From Arion vulgaris (taxonomy: Eukaryota > Mollusca > Gastropoda > Stylommatophora > Arionidae): 64,000 bases of DNA. Below are positions 1-11,800 of this stretch, one piece after another. Position numbers and translations under genes: made by a program. The stretch spans positions 59,488,616 through 59,552,615 of the forward strand of contig CM036756.1 of the NCBI GenBank assembly GCA_020796225.1. The letters run 5' to 3'. Below the pieces are notes generated by a model that did no database searches, was not told the DNA's origin, and was given only the letters and a program-made list of their open reading frames with translations. Within the stretch, counting starts at the first letter, position 1. Each line of letters opens with the position of its first letter.

Positions 1-3000
1 CAATGGTAAGAAATGATCAAAGAATACCAATGATAAGAAATCATCAAAGAATACCAATGATAAGAAATGATCAAAGAATACCAATGTAAGAAATCATCAA
101 AGAATACCAATATAAGAAATCATCAAAGAATACCAATGTAAGAAATATCAAAGAATACCAATGATAAAGTCAAAGAATACCAATAATAAGAAATGATCAA
201 AGAATACCAAGATGTAAGTAAATGAAAACAAAGAATACCAATGATAAGAAATGATCAAAGAATACCAATAATAAGAAATCATCAAAGAATACCAATGATA
301 AGAAATCATCAAAGAATACCAATGATAAGAAATCATCAAAGAATACCAATGATAAGAAATGATCAAAGAATACCAATATTAGAAATGATCAAAGAATACC
401 AATGTAAGAATCATCAAAGAATACCAATTATAAGAAATCATCAAAGAATACCAATGATAAGAAATGATCAAAGAATACCAATGATTAGAAATGATCAAAG
501 AATACCAATGGTAAGAAATGATCAAAGAATACCAATAATAAGAAATGATCAAAGAATACCAATGATAAGAAATCATCAAAGAATACCAATGGTAAGAAAT
601 GATCAAAGAATACCAATGGTAAGAAATGATCAAAGAATACCAATAATAAGAAATGATCAAAGAATACCAATGGTAAGAAATGATCAAAGAATACCAATGG
701 TAAGAAATGATCAAAGAATACCAATAATAAGAAATCATCAAAGAATACCAATGATAAGAAATGATTAAAGAATACCAATGGTAAGAAATCATCAAAGAAT
801 ACCAATGATAAGAAATGATCAAAGAATACCAATAATAAGAAATCATCAAAGAATACCAATGATAAGAAGTCATCAAAGAATACCAATGATAAGAAATCAT
901 CAAAGAATACCAATGATAAGAAATGATCAAAGAATACCAATGTAAGAAATGATCAAAGAATACCAATAATAAGAAATGATCAAAGAATACCAATGATAAG
1001 AAATGATCAAAGAATACCAATGGTAAGAAATCATCAAAGAATACCAATGATAAGAAATGATCAAAGAATACCAATAATAAGAAATCATCAAAGAATACCA
1101 ATGATAAGAAATCATCAAAGAATACCAATGATAAGAAATCATCAAAGAATACCAATGGTAAGAAATGATCAAAGAATACCAATGGTAAGAAATGATCAAA
1201 GAATACCAATAATAAGAAATCATCAAAGAATACCAATGATAAGAAATCATCAAAGAATACCAATGGTAAGAAATGATCAAAGAATACCAATGGTAAGAAA
1301 TGATCAAAGAATACCAATGATAAGAAATGATCAAAGAATACCAATAATAAGAAATCATCAAAGAATACCAATGGTAAGAAATCATCAAAGAATACCAATG
1401 ATAAGAAATGATCAAAGAATACCAATGTAAGAAATGATCAAAGAATACCAATGATAAGAATCATCCAAAAAATACCAATGATAAGAAATCATCAAAGAAT
1501 ACCAATGATAAGAAGTCATCAAAGAATACCAATGTAAGAAATATCAAAGAATACCAATGATAAGAAATGATCAAAGATAATTAAATATAAGAAATGAAAA
1601 AGAATACCAATGATAAGAAATCATCAAAGAATACCAATGATAAGAAATCATCAAAGAATACCAATGGTAAGAAATGATCAAAGAATACCAATGATAAGAA
1701 GTCATCAAAGAATACCAATGGTAAGAAATGATCAAAGAATACCAATGATAAGAAATCATCAAAGAATACCAATGATAAGAAGTCATCAAAGAATACCAAT
1801 GATAAGAAATGATCAAAGAATACCAATGGTAAGAAATCATCAAAGAATACCAATGATAAGAAGTCATCAAAGAATACCAATGATAAGAAATGATCAAAGA
1901 ATACCAATGATAAGAAATCATCAAAGAATACCAATGATAAGAAGTCATCAAAGAATACCAATGATAAGAAATCATCAAAGAATACCAATGGTAAGAAATC
2001 ATCAAAGAATACCAATGTAAGAAGTCATCAAAGAATACCAATGTAAGAATATCAAAGAATACCAATGGTAAGAAATCATCAAAGAATACCAATGATAAGA
2101 AATCATCAAAGAATACCAATGGTAAGAAATGATCAAAGAATACCAATGATAAGAAATCATCAAAGAATACCAATGGTAAGAAATGATCAAAGAATACCAA
2201 TGATAAGAAATCATCAAAGAATACCAATGGTAAGAAATGATCAAAGAATACCAATGGTAAGAAATCATCAAAGAATACCAATGGTAAGAAATGATCAAAG
2301 AATACCAATGATAAGAAATCATCAAAGAATACCAATGGTAAGAAATGATCAAAGAATACCAATGATAAGAAATGATCAAAGAATACCAATGGTAAGAAAT
2401 GATCAAAGAATACCAATGATAAGAAATCATCAAAGAATACCAATGGTAAGAAATGATCAAAGAATACCAATGGTAAGAAATCATCAAAGAATACCAATGG
2501 TAAGAAATGATCAAAGAATACCAATGATAAGAAATCATCAAAGAATACCAATGGTAAGAAATGATCAAAGAATACCAATGATAAGAAATGATCAAAGAAT
2601 ACCAATGATACAAGATAAATGAAAACAAAGAATACCAATGGTAAGAAATCATCAAAGAATACCAATGGTAAGAAATGATCAAAGAATACCAATGATAAGA
2701 AATCATCAAAGAATACCAATGGTAAGAAATGATCAAAGAATACCAATGATAAGAAATCATCAAAGAATACCAATGGTAAGAAATGATCAAAGAATACCAA
2801 TGATAAGAAATGATCAAAGAATACCAATGATAAGAAATGATCAAAGAATACCAATGGTAAGAAATCATCAAAGAATACCAAGTAGGTAAGAAATGATCAA
2901 AGAATACCAATGATAAGAAATCATCAAAGAATACCAATGATAAGAAATGATCAAAGAATACCAATGATAAGAAATCATCAAAGAATACCAATGATAAGAA

Positions 3001-3390
3001 ATCATCAAAGAATACCAATGATAAGAAATCATCAAAGAATACCAATGATAAGAAATGATCAAAGAATACCAATGGTAAGAAATCATCAAAGAATACCAAT
3101 GATAAGAAATCATCAAAGAATACCAATGATAAGAAATCATCAAAGAATACCAATGATAAGAAATCATCAAAGAATACCAATGGTAAGAAATCATCAAAGA
3201 ATACCAATGGTAAGAAATGATCAAAGAATACCAATGGTAAGAAATGATCAAAGAATACCAATGGTAAGAAATGATCAAAGAATACCAATGGTAAGAAATG
3301 ATCAAAGAATACCAATGGTAAGAAATCATCAAAGAATACCAATGATAAGAAATGATCAAAGAATACCAATGATAAGAAATCATCAAAGAA
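1..3390. repeat. 27-bp minisatellite, about 125 copies
   Basis: The unit is AAGAAATGATCAAAGAATAC plus CAATGAT, with variants ATCATC/ATGATC and GATAAG/GGTAAG/AATAAG/GAAGTC. The period is a multiple of three, so several frames on both strands stay open for hundreds of codons of nonapeptide repeats. I regard these as non-coding by-products. A few units are truncated or garbled (about 120-240, 390-420, 1440-1600, 2030-2060, 2607-2640). The left edge is outside the window. The right edge fuses into a LINE 3' ORF (see next entry). Confidence 0.98.
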
Positions 3391-3620
3391 TAGCAAAACA
3401 TGCATTGAAGTGGCGGGCAAAGAGTTCAAGAAAAATAGGTCGCCCTATGAAGACCCTGAAACAAACTTTGCTGAAAGTAGCAAGAAATATCGGTGTTAAT
3501 TCCATGGAAGAGATTGAGTGAGTTGTCCAGGACATAGCGGTATGGAGATATTACTTGCAGGCCATATGTAACGTATAACGGTACGAGAGGAATTGTATGG
3601 TATTAAAACTATCCAACCCG
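3370..3620 (+). mobile_element. LINE 3' terminal fragment (KHALKW type)
   Basis: The frame continuing from the last minisatellite units reads 'RNHQRIAKHALKW', then 'GRPMKTLKQTLLKVARNIGV' and 'NSMEEIE', followed by a degraded 'VVQDIAVWRYYLQAICNV'. This matches the C-terminus of non-LTR retrotransposon ORF2 proteins (IAKHALKW..GRP..TW...W..V...A.DR..WR..V.ALC). Two other copies of the same tail lie at 32135-32250 (+) and 35475-35580 (-). Confidence 0.75.
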
Positions 3621-4380
3621 CCCACATATATATGCAAGGAACTGCCACTTTAGAATAGTTTATTTATTTATATAACCAAAGTTATCTACCACAGGCATTG
3701 TACATCTTTACAGTCAATATATTGTCGATCCTATAATAATATTTACATTGCTACTGCTCTGTTTACACAGTATTTTGCTATTGGGCAATGTGTCAACGTC
3801 CTGTGCCATGAGACATGCGTACTTGCAAATAGCGCTCTCTAATCTGCCCTGTCTCTCACGCGACCCATAGCTATGGTTTGCTGTCGGGGTATGTAGATAT
3901 ATTTAAGAAGGCACGTGCTACAGGCATGGACCTGCACTTGTCCCCCACTGTTACTTGTCCCCACTGTCACCTGTCCCCACTGTCACTTGAGCTGCTTTCT
4001 TTTTAATGAAGTCTGCGTCTGTATCAATCCCTTTCACCTTTTCCATCGCACTCTCTGTCGTTCTTTCACGATCTCATTTGATCAAGAATCTCACAGCTTC
4101 GTCCACTCGCGTCCCCTAGTATCCTCTCTATCTGCATCTCTCACATATTCTCACAATCTGTCTTACTCGTCGATCAATCTCTCATGACCCTTTCTCATTA
4201 TGTCTGTTGGATTCCCAATTCCTGATTGAAATACATGGGCGTATCTAAAATAGCATCATCACATGTCATGGCGTAGGGGCGTAGGCGATCATAGATCTCT
4301 ATAAACGCCTGTCTTTGCTGCTGACAAGCAGTTCAGATGTTAACACTCTTCTGTGCAATGAAGTTATACTGTCCAGAATT
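3621..4380. other. Unique-looking intron/flank sequence
   Basis: No exon, tRNA-like head or transposase motif is apparent. A 90-codon open frame at 3915-4187 is rich in C, S, H and P but has no family features. Confidence 0.4.
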
Positions 4381-4384
4381 TTTC

Positions 4385-4775
4385 TGTCTGTTTTCCTCTA
4401 TTTTGTTTCCCATTGATTTCACCAGTTGTCACATGCGTAAATTATTAAACTATTTTGTTTCTCATTGATTTCACCAGTTGTCACATGCGTAAATTATTAA
4501 ACTATTTTGTTTCCCATTGATTTCACCAGTTGTCACATGCGTAAATTATTAAACTATTTTGTTTCTCATTGATTTCACCAGTTGTCACATGCGTAAATTA
4601 TTAAACTATTTTGTTTCTCATTGATTTCACCAGTTGTCACATGCGTAAATTATTAAACTATTTTGTTTCCCATTGATTTCACCAGTTGTCACATGCGTAA
4701 ATTATTAAACTATTGTTTTGCTGATTTCACCAGTTGTCACGCGTAAATTATTAAACTATTTTGTTTCTTATTCAT
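4385..4775. repeat. 52-bp tandem repeat, about 7 copies
   Basis: The unit contains CATTGATTTCACCAGTTGTC followed by ACATGCGTAAATTATTAAAC. Copies are nearly identical, differing mainly at TTTCTCATT versus TTTCCCATT. The last copy is degenerate. Confidence 0.95.
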
Positions 4776-5069
4776 CCCCCTCCTCCTTCTGCCTCGTGCA
4801 TTTCAAAATAATCTTCAGGAATAATACTTTGTTTGCTCAGTAGTAGGATTTGTGTATATGTATGCGTGCGTGCACCCGTGGGGTTGTGTGTCGGTGGAAC
4901 GTTGCTGTGTGGTATTGGGAGCGGGGCGTGTAGAACTTCAAGGAAGTGCAAGTTTTCACTATTTTGTTATGTGTTGCTGAGGACAAGTTATATAGAGTTT
5001 GTTCATACCTAGGAGACTATGATACCTTCTTTGTAGTGTGCAGAATATGTAGAATGTTAAGACGCTATT

Positions 5070-5645
5070 TTATAATGTCTATTTTATAACGTCTATTTTA
5101 TAATGTCTATTTTATAATGTCTATTTTATAACGTCTATTTTATAATGACTATTTTATAATGTCTATTTTATAATGTCTATTTTACAACGTCTATTTTATA
5201 ATGTCTATTTTATAATGTCTATTTTATAATGTATATTTTACAACGTCTATTCTATAATGTCTATTCTATAATGTTTATTTTATAACGTCTATTTTACAAC
5301 GTCTATTTTACAACGTCTATTCTATAATGTTTATTTTATAACGTCTATTTTACAACGTCTATTCTATAATGTTTATTTTATAACGTCTATTTTACAACGT
5401 CTATTTTACAACGTCTATTCTATAATGTCTATTCTATAATGTTTATTTTATAATGTCTATTTTACAACGTCTATTCTATAATGTCTATTCTATAATGTTT
5501 ATAACGTCTATTTTACAATGTCTATTCTATAATGTCTATTCTATAATGTTTATTTTATAACGTCTATTTTACAACGTCTATTCTATAATGTCTATCTTAC
5601 AATACCTATTTTATAATGTCTATTTTACAATGTCTAATTTATATC
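5070..5645. repeat. ~14-bp minisatellite upstream of exon 1
   Basis: Units of the form TTTTATAATGTCTA, with TACAACG and CTATAATG variants, arranged in mixed order for about 575 bp. It ends about 60 bp before the acceptor of the first cyclase exon. Confidence 0.95.
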
Positions 5646-5705
5646 TAGTTGTACTGTGAGTTTCATCTTTGTTAGCATCTATCAACTTTTCGTATTTGTC
5701 CTCAG

Positions 5706-5864
5706 GCTAGTCAGAGACTTAACTGGAGTCAATGTGAACATGAGGGTTGGTATCCACTCTGGCCGAGTCCACTGTGGAGTACTGGGTCTCTACAAGTGGC
5801 AGTTTGATGTCTGGTCTAACGATGTCACTCTAGCTAATCACATGGAGAGTGGTGGAGTACCTGG
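5706..5864 (+). CDS. ADCY5/6-like: Adenylyl cyclase exon 1 of window (end of C1a)
   Basis: The exon follows the acceptor TTTGTCCTCAG and ends before the donor GTAAGC. It starts with the third base of a split codon and ends with two bases of the next. It encodes '[19 protein letters not shown]' and then '[17 protein letters not shown]', the highly conserved second half of C1a. C1a forms half of the shared active site with C2. The metal-binding aspartates of C1a lie in an upstream exon outside the window. Confidence 0.95.
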
Positions 5865-8800
5865 GTAAGCCAGCTAGCTATATTATTAAAGGGTTAAAGA
5901 ATCTATCACGGAAGTATTGACTCCACTGTATTGGGTTTTACTCCATATGGTTTGATCCCTTTACGTAGAAATGACACGTCACCTGCCGAGATTATTGCAC
6001 AAAGCACAAACTCCGTAGCTCTGGCAACAATTCTAGTAGTCACTGAAAAATTACATCCGTGCACATAACGCCGTTGTAATGGATTCTAACCATGGCCTTC
6101 AGAACGCAAAGCAATGGTTTAACCACTAAACCACAGAGACCACAGTGGATAACCTTATTTTATTATATCGATTGCTGTTCCTTTGCTATGTTATAAATTC
6201 TACCCAAAAAAATATTTGTTCTATTTCTGTGATTGTTTTAGTCACTTTTGTCACTTCCAGAGTTGTTGTCATACACTTTATGTCATTTTTCTTCCTCAAA
6301 CTTGTTTCTCATTTCTTTAATTCAATATCTCAACATTTTGTCTACTTGTTTTTTGTCCATCTGTCTCCATTTTGTCTTACATCAACTTTATGAAACAAAG
6401 GTGATTATTATATACTAAATAATATGTAAAAAATCACTGGAAAGCTGACGAGTAATGGACCAGATTGATATACTGATTGTTCTAAGGGAGATAAGATGTG
6501 TAAACTATTCAAGGAATGAGAGGGAATCTACAACCCTAACTAAACTGCAAGAATATCAAATCAAATGAGATGCAACCATGCAAGAGTACTATGCTGAAAG
6601 TTGGAAAGGTATAGTAAACCAATGCAGAACTGGTTATATTAATCACCACATGATGAGGGACATTCTGAGAAAGAGACCAGAGCACATATGAACTACTTGT
6701 TTCAATGTGCAGTGATGATGCTCTGTTAACTAAACTAATGTAAGCGCTGATATCAAAGATCAACAATGGTATCTCATCAAAACAGGGGCTAGAAGAAGAT
6801 CTACCATGTCACAATGTCATCTCAGGGCTCCCCACTAAGTTGCACACTGCTCCTCCTATTTCTAAATGACATGTCTAAAGTACTGTTGACAGAAAAAAAA
6901 AAGCATTATATGCTGATGACCTGTCCCTTTGGCACACCAGCAAGCACACTGGCTTCAGTGCAAGACAACTAAATGAAGACATTAACAGACTGTAAATACA
7001 GTGAAACATAAAAATTGAAAGTCAACAACACGAAGACAGCCTATTCTATTTTCACCAGGAGTAACAAGATGACAAAACAAAATATTACACTAACACTAGA
7101 CAGTAATATTTTAAAGAAAGAAATTAACCGAACATTCCTAGGTATGATGATGGACAGGCAGCTCATTTAATAAACATCTCTTAAAATAAATTGCAAGCAC
7201 TTTATGGGGTGCAAACAAAAACACGCTGAGCCTACTCTACATCGGTTATGTATGCTCTGTAATGGGTTGCAGCCTAGCACTGCAAGCACCATGTAGCAAA
7301 ACAACGAATAAGCTCTGGACAAAGTACAGAGCCAGGCAATGCATTTCATCTCTGAAGGTATGAGATCAGCTTCTACAGGAGCTTATGAAATTCATACAAA
7401 CATCGAGCCCTTGCAAATGCGGAGGAAGGCTACAGTAGTAGAGGCAGTGGAAAGATATAAAAGACTTAGTAGAAAACATCCTAATAGTAGACAACTGGCG
7501 ACCACAGAAAAGAGAAGTAAAAATTAATCCTGGACGTAGCTTTGGGTTTACAAGGGGAGTATCACATGCCGGAGAACAGAGAAGAGATACCAATAGTACA
7601 CTCAAAAGTCCCACCAAATTGTAATCTCGCTTGTCGTAAAATAAACAACACATTTACTAAAGAGATCCTTATTTGGGGATCTCTCTCTCGCGATCGTTCT
7701 TTTACAGCCGTTTTTATTATTTTATTGTGATATATAAACAGCCTAACACCAAGAATGGGTGTACGTTCACAATCTTCAGTACCTTTTGGAGCTCTGGTGC
7801 TTATCCTTTGATGATGTGTTTGGTTTCAACCAACGTTTACTGGGTTCGTTCCTAGCCAAACTTGCAAGGCAGCAGTTTCATTTGGGGAATCTAAGTTACA
7901 AATATCTATGAAGTCAAAGTAAGGTTTGTTAACTCTTAGTGGACCAGGGCAAAAGCCATGTTTTCACAAGCCATATGATTTTAGAATTAAAAAACACCCT
8001 TTAGTGTGGCTCCTGGTAAAAAGGTGTCCAACCTAAAGTCATGTAGTGTGGCGTCTGGTCCACAAGGAGTTAAGGACACTAACGATAAGGAAAACAAGCC
8101 TTCTAGCATAAATCAGTCAGAGGCGCCATATTAAGTGCTATGACTATGCCTCATGTCAATTCATAGCTGGCATACAAAAAATAAGTTATCAATATTGTTA
8201 CTTCTTTAGCCGTGTTCATATCAGTCAATCAACCAAGGAGTGCCTGAATGGTGACTATGATGTAGATGTGGGCAAAGGCTACTCTAGAGATGCATACATC
8301 AAGAAACTAAACATCGATACGTACTTCATAAAAATAGACTCTAGAAGACACAAAGTAAGTATGTTCAAATAATATGTATGGAATAGTATCATGTGATAGA
8401 GTCAAATAATATGTATGTCACAGTGTCATATGACAAAGTCAAATAATATGTATCTCAGAGTGTCGTGATAGAGTCAATAACATGTATCTCACAGTGTCAT
8501 GTGACAAAGTCAAATAATATGTATCTCAGAGTGTCGTGTGATAGAGTCAAATAACATGTATCTCACAGTGTCATGTGACAAAGTCAAATAATATGTATCT
8601 CAGAGTGTCGTGTGATAGAGTCAAATAACATGTATCTCACAGTGTCATGTGACAAAGTCAAATAATATGTATCTCACAGTGTCGTGTGATAAAATCAAAT
8701 AACATGTATCTCACAATGTCGTGTGATAAAGTCAAATAACATGTATCTCACAGTGTCGTGTGATAAAGTCAAATAATATGTATCTCACAGTGTCGTGTGA

Positions 8801-11800
8801 TAAAGTCAAATAATATGTATCTCACAGTGTCGTGTGATAACGTCAAATAATATGTATCTCAGAGTGTCGTGTGATAAAGTCAAACAATATGTATCTCCCA
8901 GTATCATGTGATAAAGTCAAATAACATGTGACCTGGCTAGATTCTCTAAACCATAGGTTTCAAACGTTTTGGGCCACCGCCCACTTTGCAAGACGTACAT
9001 TTTGTAATGCCCCCACTTCCCCTTTCCCCCCTCCAATTATAATGGTTTTCTTTGTTCAAACAGTTTGATATTTTCGAGGTAAATAGCAACTACTGATACA
9101 CTACTGCTTATGCTTTACTGCTTATTGAAAAAGTAATGATCAAAATGTGCTTCATCTTGAATTCAGCTATTCAATCGCAAAATCACGAAAATAATTTATT
9201 TTTAAATATATATTAATAAATACTTCTATAAGAAGCCACTGACACCTAGATCGCCTGGACGCCCCGAACGCTTCTGAACCCACTACCCCCATCCCCAAGA
9301 AGGCTTCAGCACCCACTGGGGGTACCGCCTTCTTTGGAACCTATGCTCTAAACTGAAAACTTAGATAAGAATACAAAGGTCTTAATTTTTTTTTTTCTAG
9401 TGGTAGCAAGGAGGCATTTCACACTGAAAAGGTAGACCGGGAGAATTGCAAGGCATACACTGTTTTGGAACTCGCAGGGAAAGAAGAGTAGGGAAAGGTC
9501 TAGAATTACCTGGAGAAGAAAGCTGGAGACTGATATTAATAGGATAAGCAAGACGTGGAAAGAATTGAAAGGGATAGCAAGAGAGAGGAAGGGCTGACGG
9601 AAGTTTGTTAAGGAACTGTGCTCCGTTGAGAATTGAAAGGGCAAGAAGAAATAATGGAGCCTACTTTGATTTATCTTTCAAGTTAGATCTAACAAAGAAA
9701 TCATACTTTTTTTGTTTTGTTTATTTTATATTGAAAAATTAGAAATGAAACAGAGATGCAAACCTTTTTTTTTTCGATGAGATTTTGACATGATTATGCA
9801 ATCTCATATACATATGAGATAAATGTTATAGGAGTTTGTAAAGTGATTGGTTGTTTTACTGATACTACAAGTACATCGGAGAGCCGCAGTAGCGTAGTTG
9901 TTAGTGAACTCGCTTCTCAAGGCTGGTGGTCCGGTTCAGCTCCCATAGTGGCGTGGAATTTTCCCGGTCCGCGGTGGCTCTCAGGTCGACCCAGCCTCAA
10001 CTGGGTACCAGACATGCTCTGGGAAGTAAAGGCGGCCGGCGTGATGCTGACCACATCACCCATCGCGTGCCGACGGTCAATTAAAAATACAGGCCTAACA
10101 CTGTATTGCCCTATATACCATGAGGTATGAAAGGGTTCCTTTACTTACCTTTACTTTAGTTACAAGTACATCGTAGACATTGAAGAGAACATGGGTGTCT
10201 CTGTAGCATAGAGGTTAGACGCTGGCCTCTCGTTCCAAAGGTGCTTGGTTCACTCCCTCTTGATAATTTGCCAGAAATTCTTAATATCAGTGTAGGTGAG
10301 ATCACATTCCTAGTCCTATTGAAGATGGATGATAAAAAAGTAGGTCCCATGTTCAGTTTGAGCATGTAACAGAACCCTTGGAAGTTCAAATTTGAGAAGA
10401 GCAGACTGAAAGCTGATGCCTTGGCAAGATTCATTAGTAAAGATTTTTTTAAATAAATATCCTACAAAATATCTTTGACATCTTCAAAATTGCATCGGGG
10501 ATCCTTGCTTGTGCTACAGAGTTCATACACTGCCGCTGAGATTTTCCTGTGTAAGAAAGAGATCGGAACACACATGGTTACTCAACGAAGTGCAATGATG
10601 ATGGTCCAACCAATCAATCGATCAACCAATCAAGAAGAGAACGAACAGACATATGCAGAAAAAACTCAAAATCAGAGGAAATGGCTATTGTTAAATCCAA
10701 ATAAATATATATATATAATGCTACAAATAAGGAATGAGAAAATGGAAGTATTTTGGGCATATGCAAAGACACAAAGGGTTGGAGAAAAGCATTATGGAAG
10801 GTGGCATCCCAGCAAATAGGAGGTGAAGAGGAAGACCATGGAGATGATGGATTCAGAATGTAACTGAAGATTTGAGCATAACGGATGCAGTGACAGAACA
10901 TCTGGCCTATGAGAGATGGAGAGAAATTCCGAAGGACTGTTAGGTCGGTAAAATTCTGCTCAGGACAAGCTATTTGATGGTGACAAGTACATATTCATAC
11001 ATTACCAAATAACCATCTCTGAGGTTATGTGATCAGCTCCCACAGCAGCTTGTGAAATTCATACAAACATCGAGCATTTGCGAATGCGTAAGGAGGCTGC
11101 AATAGTAGAGACAGTGGAAAGATATAAAAGAGAGGAGAAACAACCATAACAGACAAATAGTAGATAACTAACGACACCAGCACAGACTGAAGCAAACATC
11201 AATCCTGGATGTAGCTTTAGGACTACAAGGGGAATATATGCAGAAGAACAGAGAAGAGATACCAATTGTACACTCAATGGTCCATCCAAATTGTAGTCTC
11301 GTTATTAAAATGATATTAAAAGGATAAGCATGACGTGGTAGGTAAGAATTGGAAGGGATGGCAAGAGAGAGAAAGGACTGGAAGAAGTTTGTTGAAGACC
11401 TATGCTCCATTGGGAATTGAAAAGGGAAGAAGTAATGGAGCATACTTTAGTTTGTCATTCAAATAGGAACAGATTTACACATAGGATATGAACATTTAGT
11501 ACACAGTGGTTTTTTTATCACAAGATCTACTTTCTTCTCTTCTTTGAATACTCCATATCAACCACTTGTTAAATCACTCTTTGTGATTTGTATCTGATCT
11601 GAGCCTAAGAGCGAGTGTTGTCGTTGTGCCAGTTATGCGCCTACAAGTAGGCCAGCACATCAAATTTCTGCGCCGCTTTTTATTTACGAGGGTAGCTTCC
11701 TAGGCCTCCTACTATAGTCGCCTCTTACGACATGTCTTGTACGTCGCAGTGTTACTATTCTTTGCTCCCCTTGAGGGCCACAGCAACGCATAGGCATACT

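Noticed and set aside
1..3390. CRISPR array
   Set aside because: Repeats are adjacent without unique spacers and the context is a eukaryotic intron-bearing gene.
379..3429. Several 130-475-codon open frames on both strands
   Set aside because: All are translations of the 27-bp minisatellite; openness follows from the period being a multiple of three.
3915..4187. 90-codon open frame rich in Cys/Ser/Pro
   Set aside because: Low complexity, no homology recognised, no splice or promoter evidence.
9348..9644. 98-codon minus-strand open frame
   Set aside because: Antisense of a LINE tail repeated at 11.3 and 28.5 kb.
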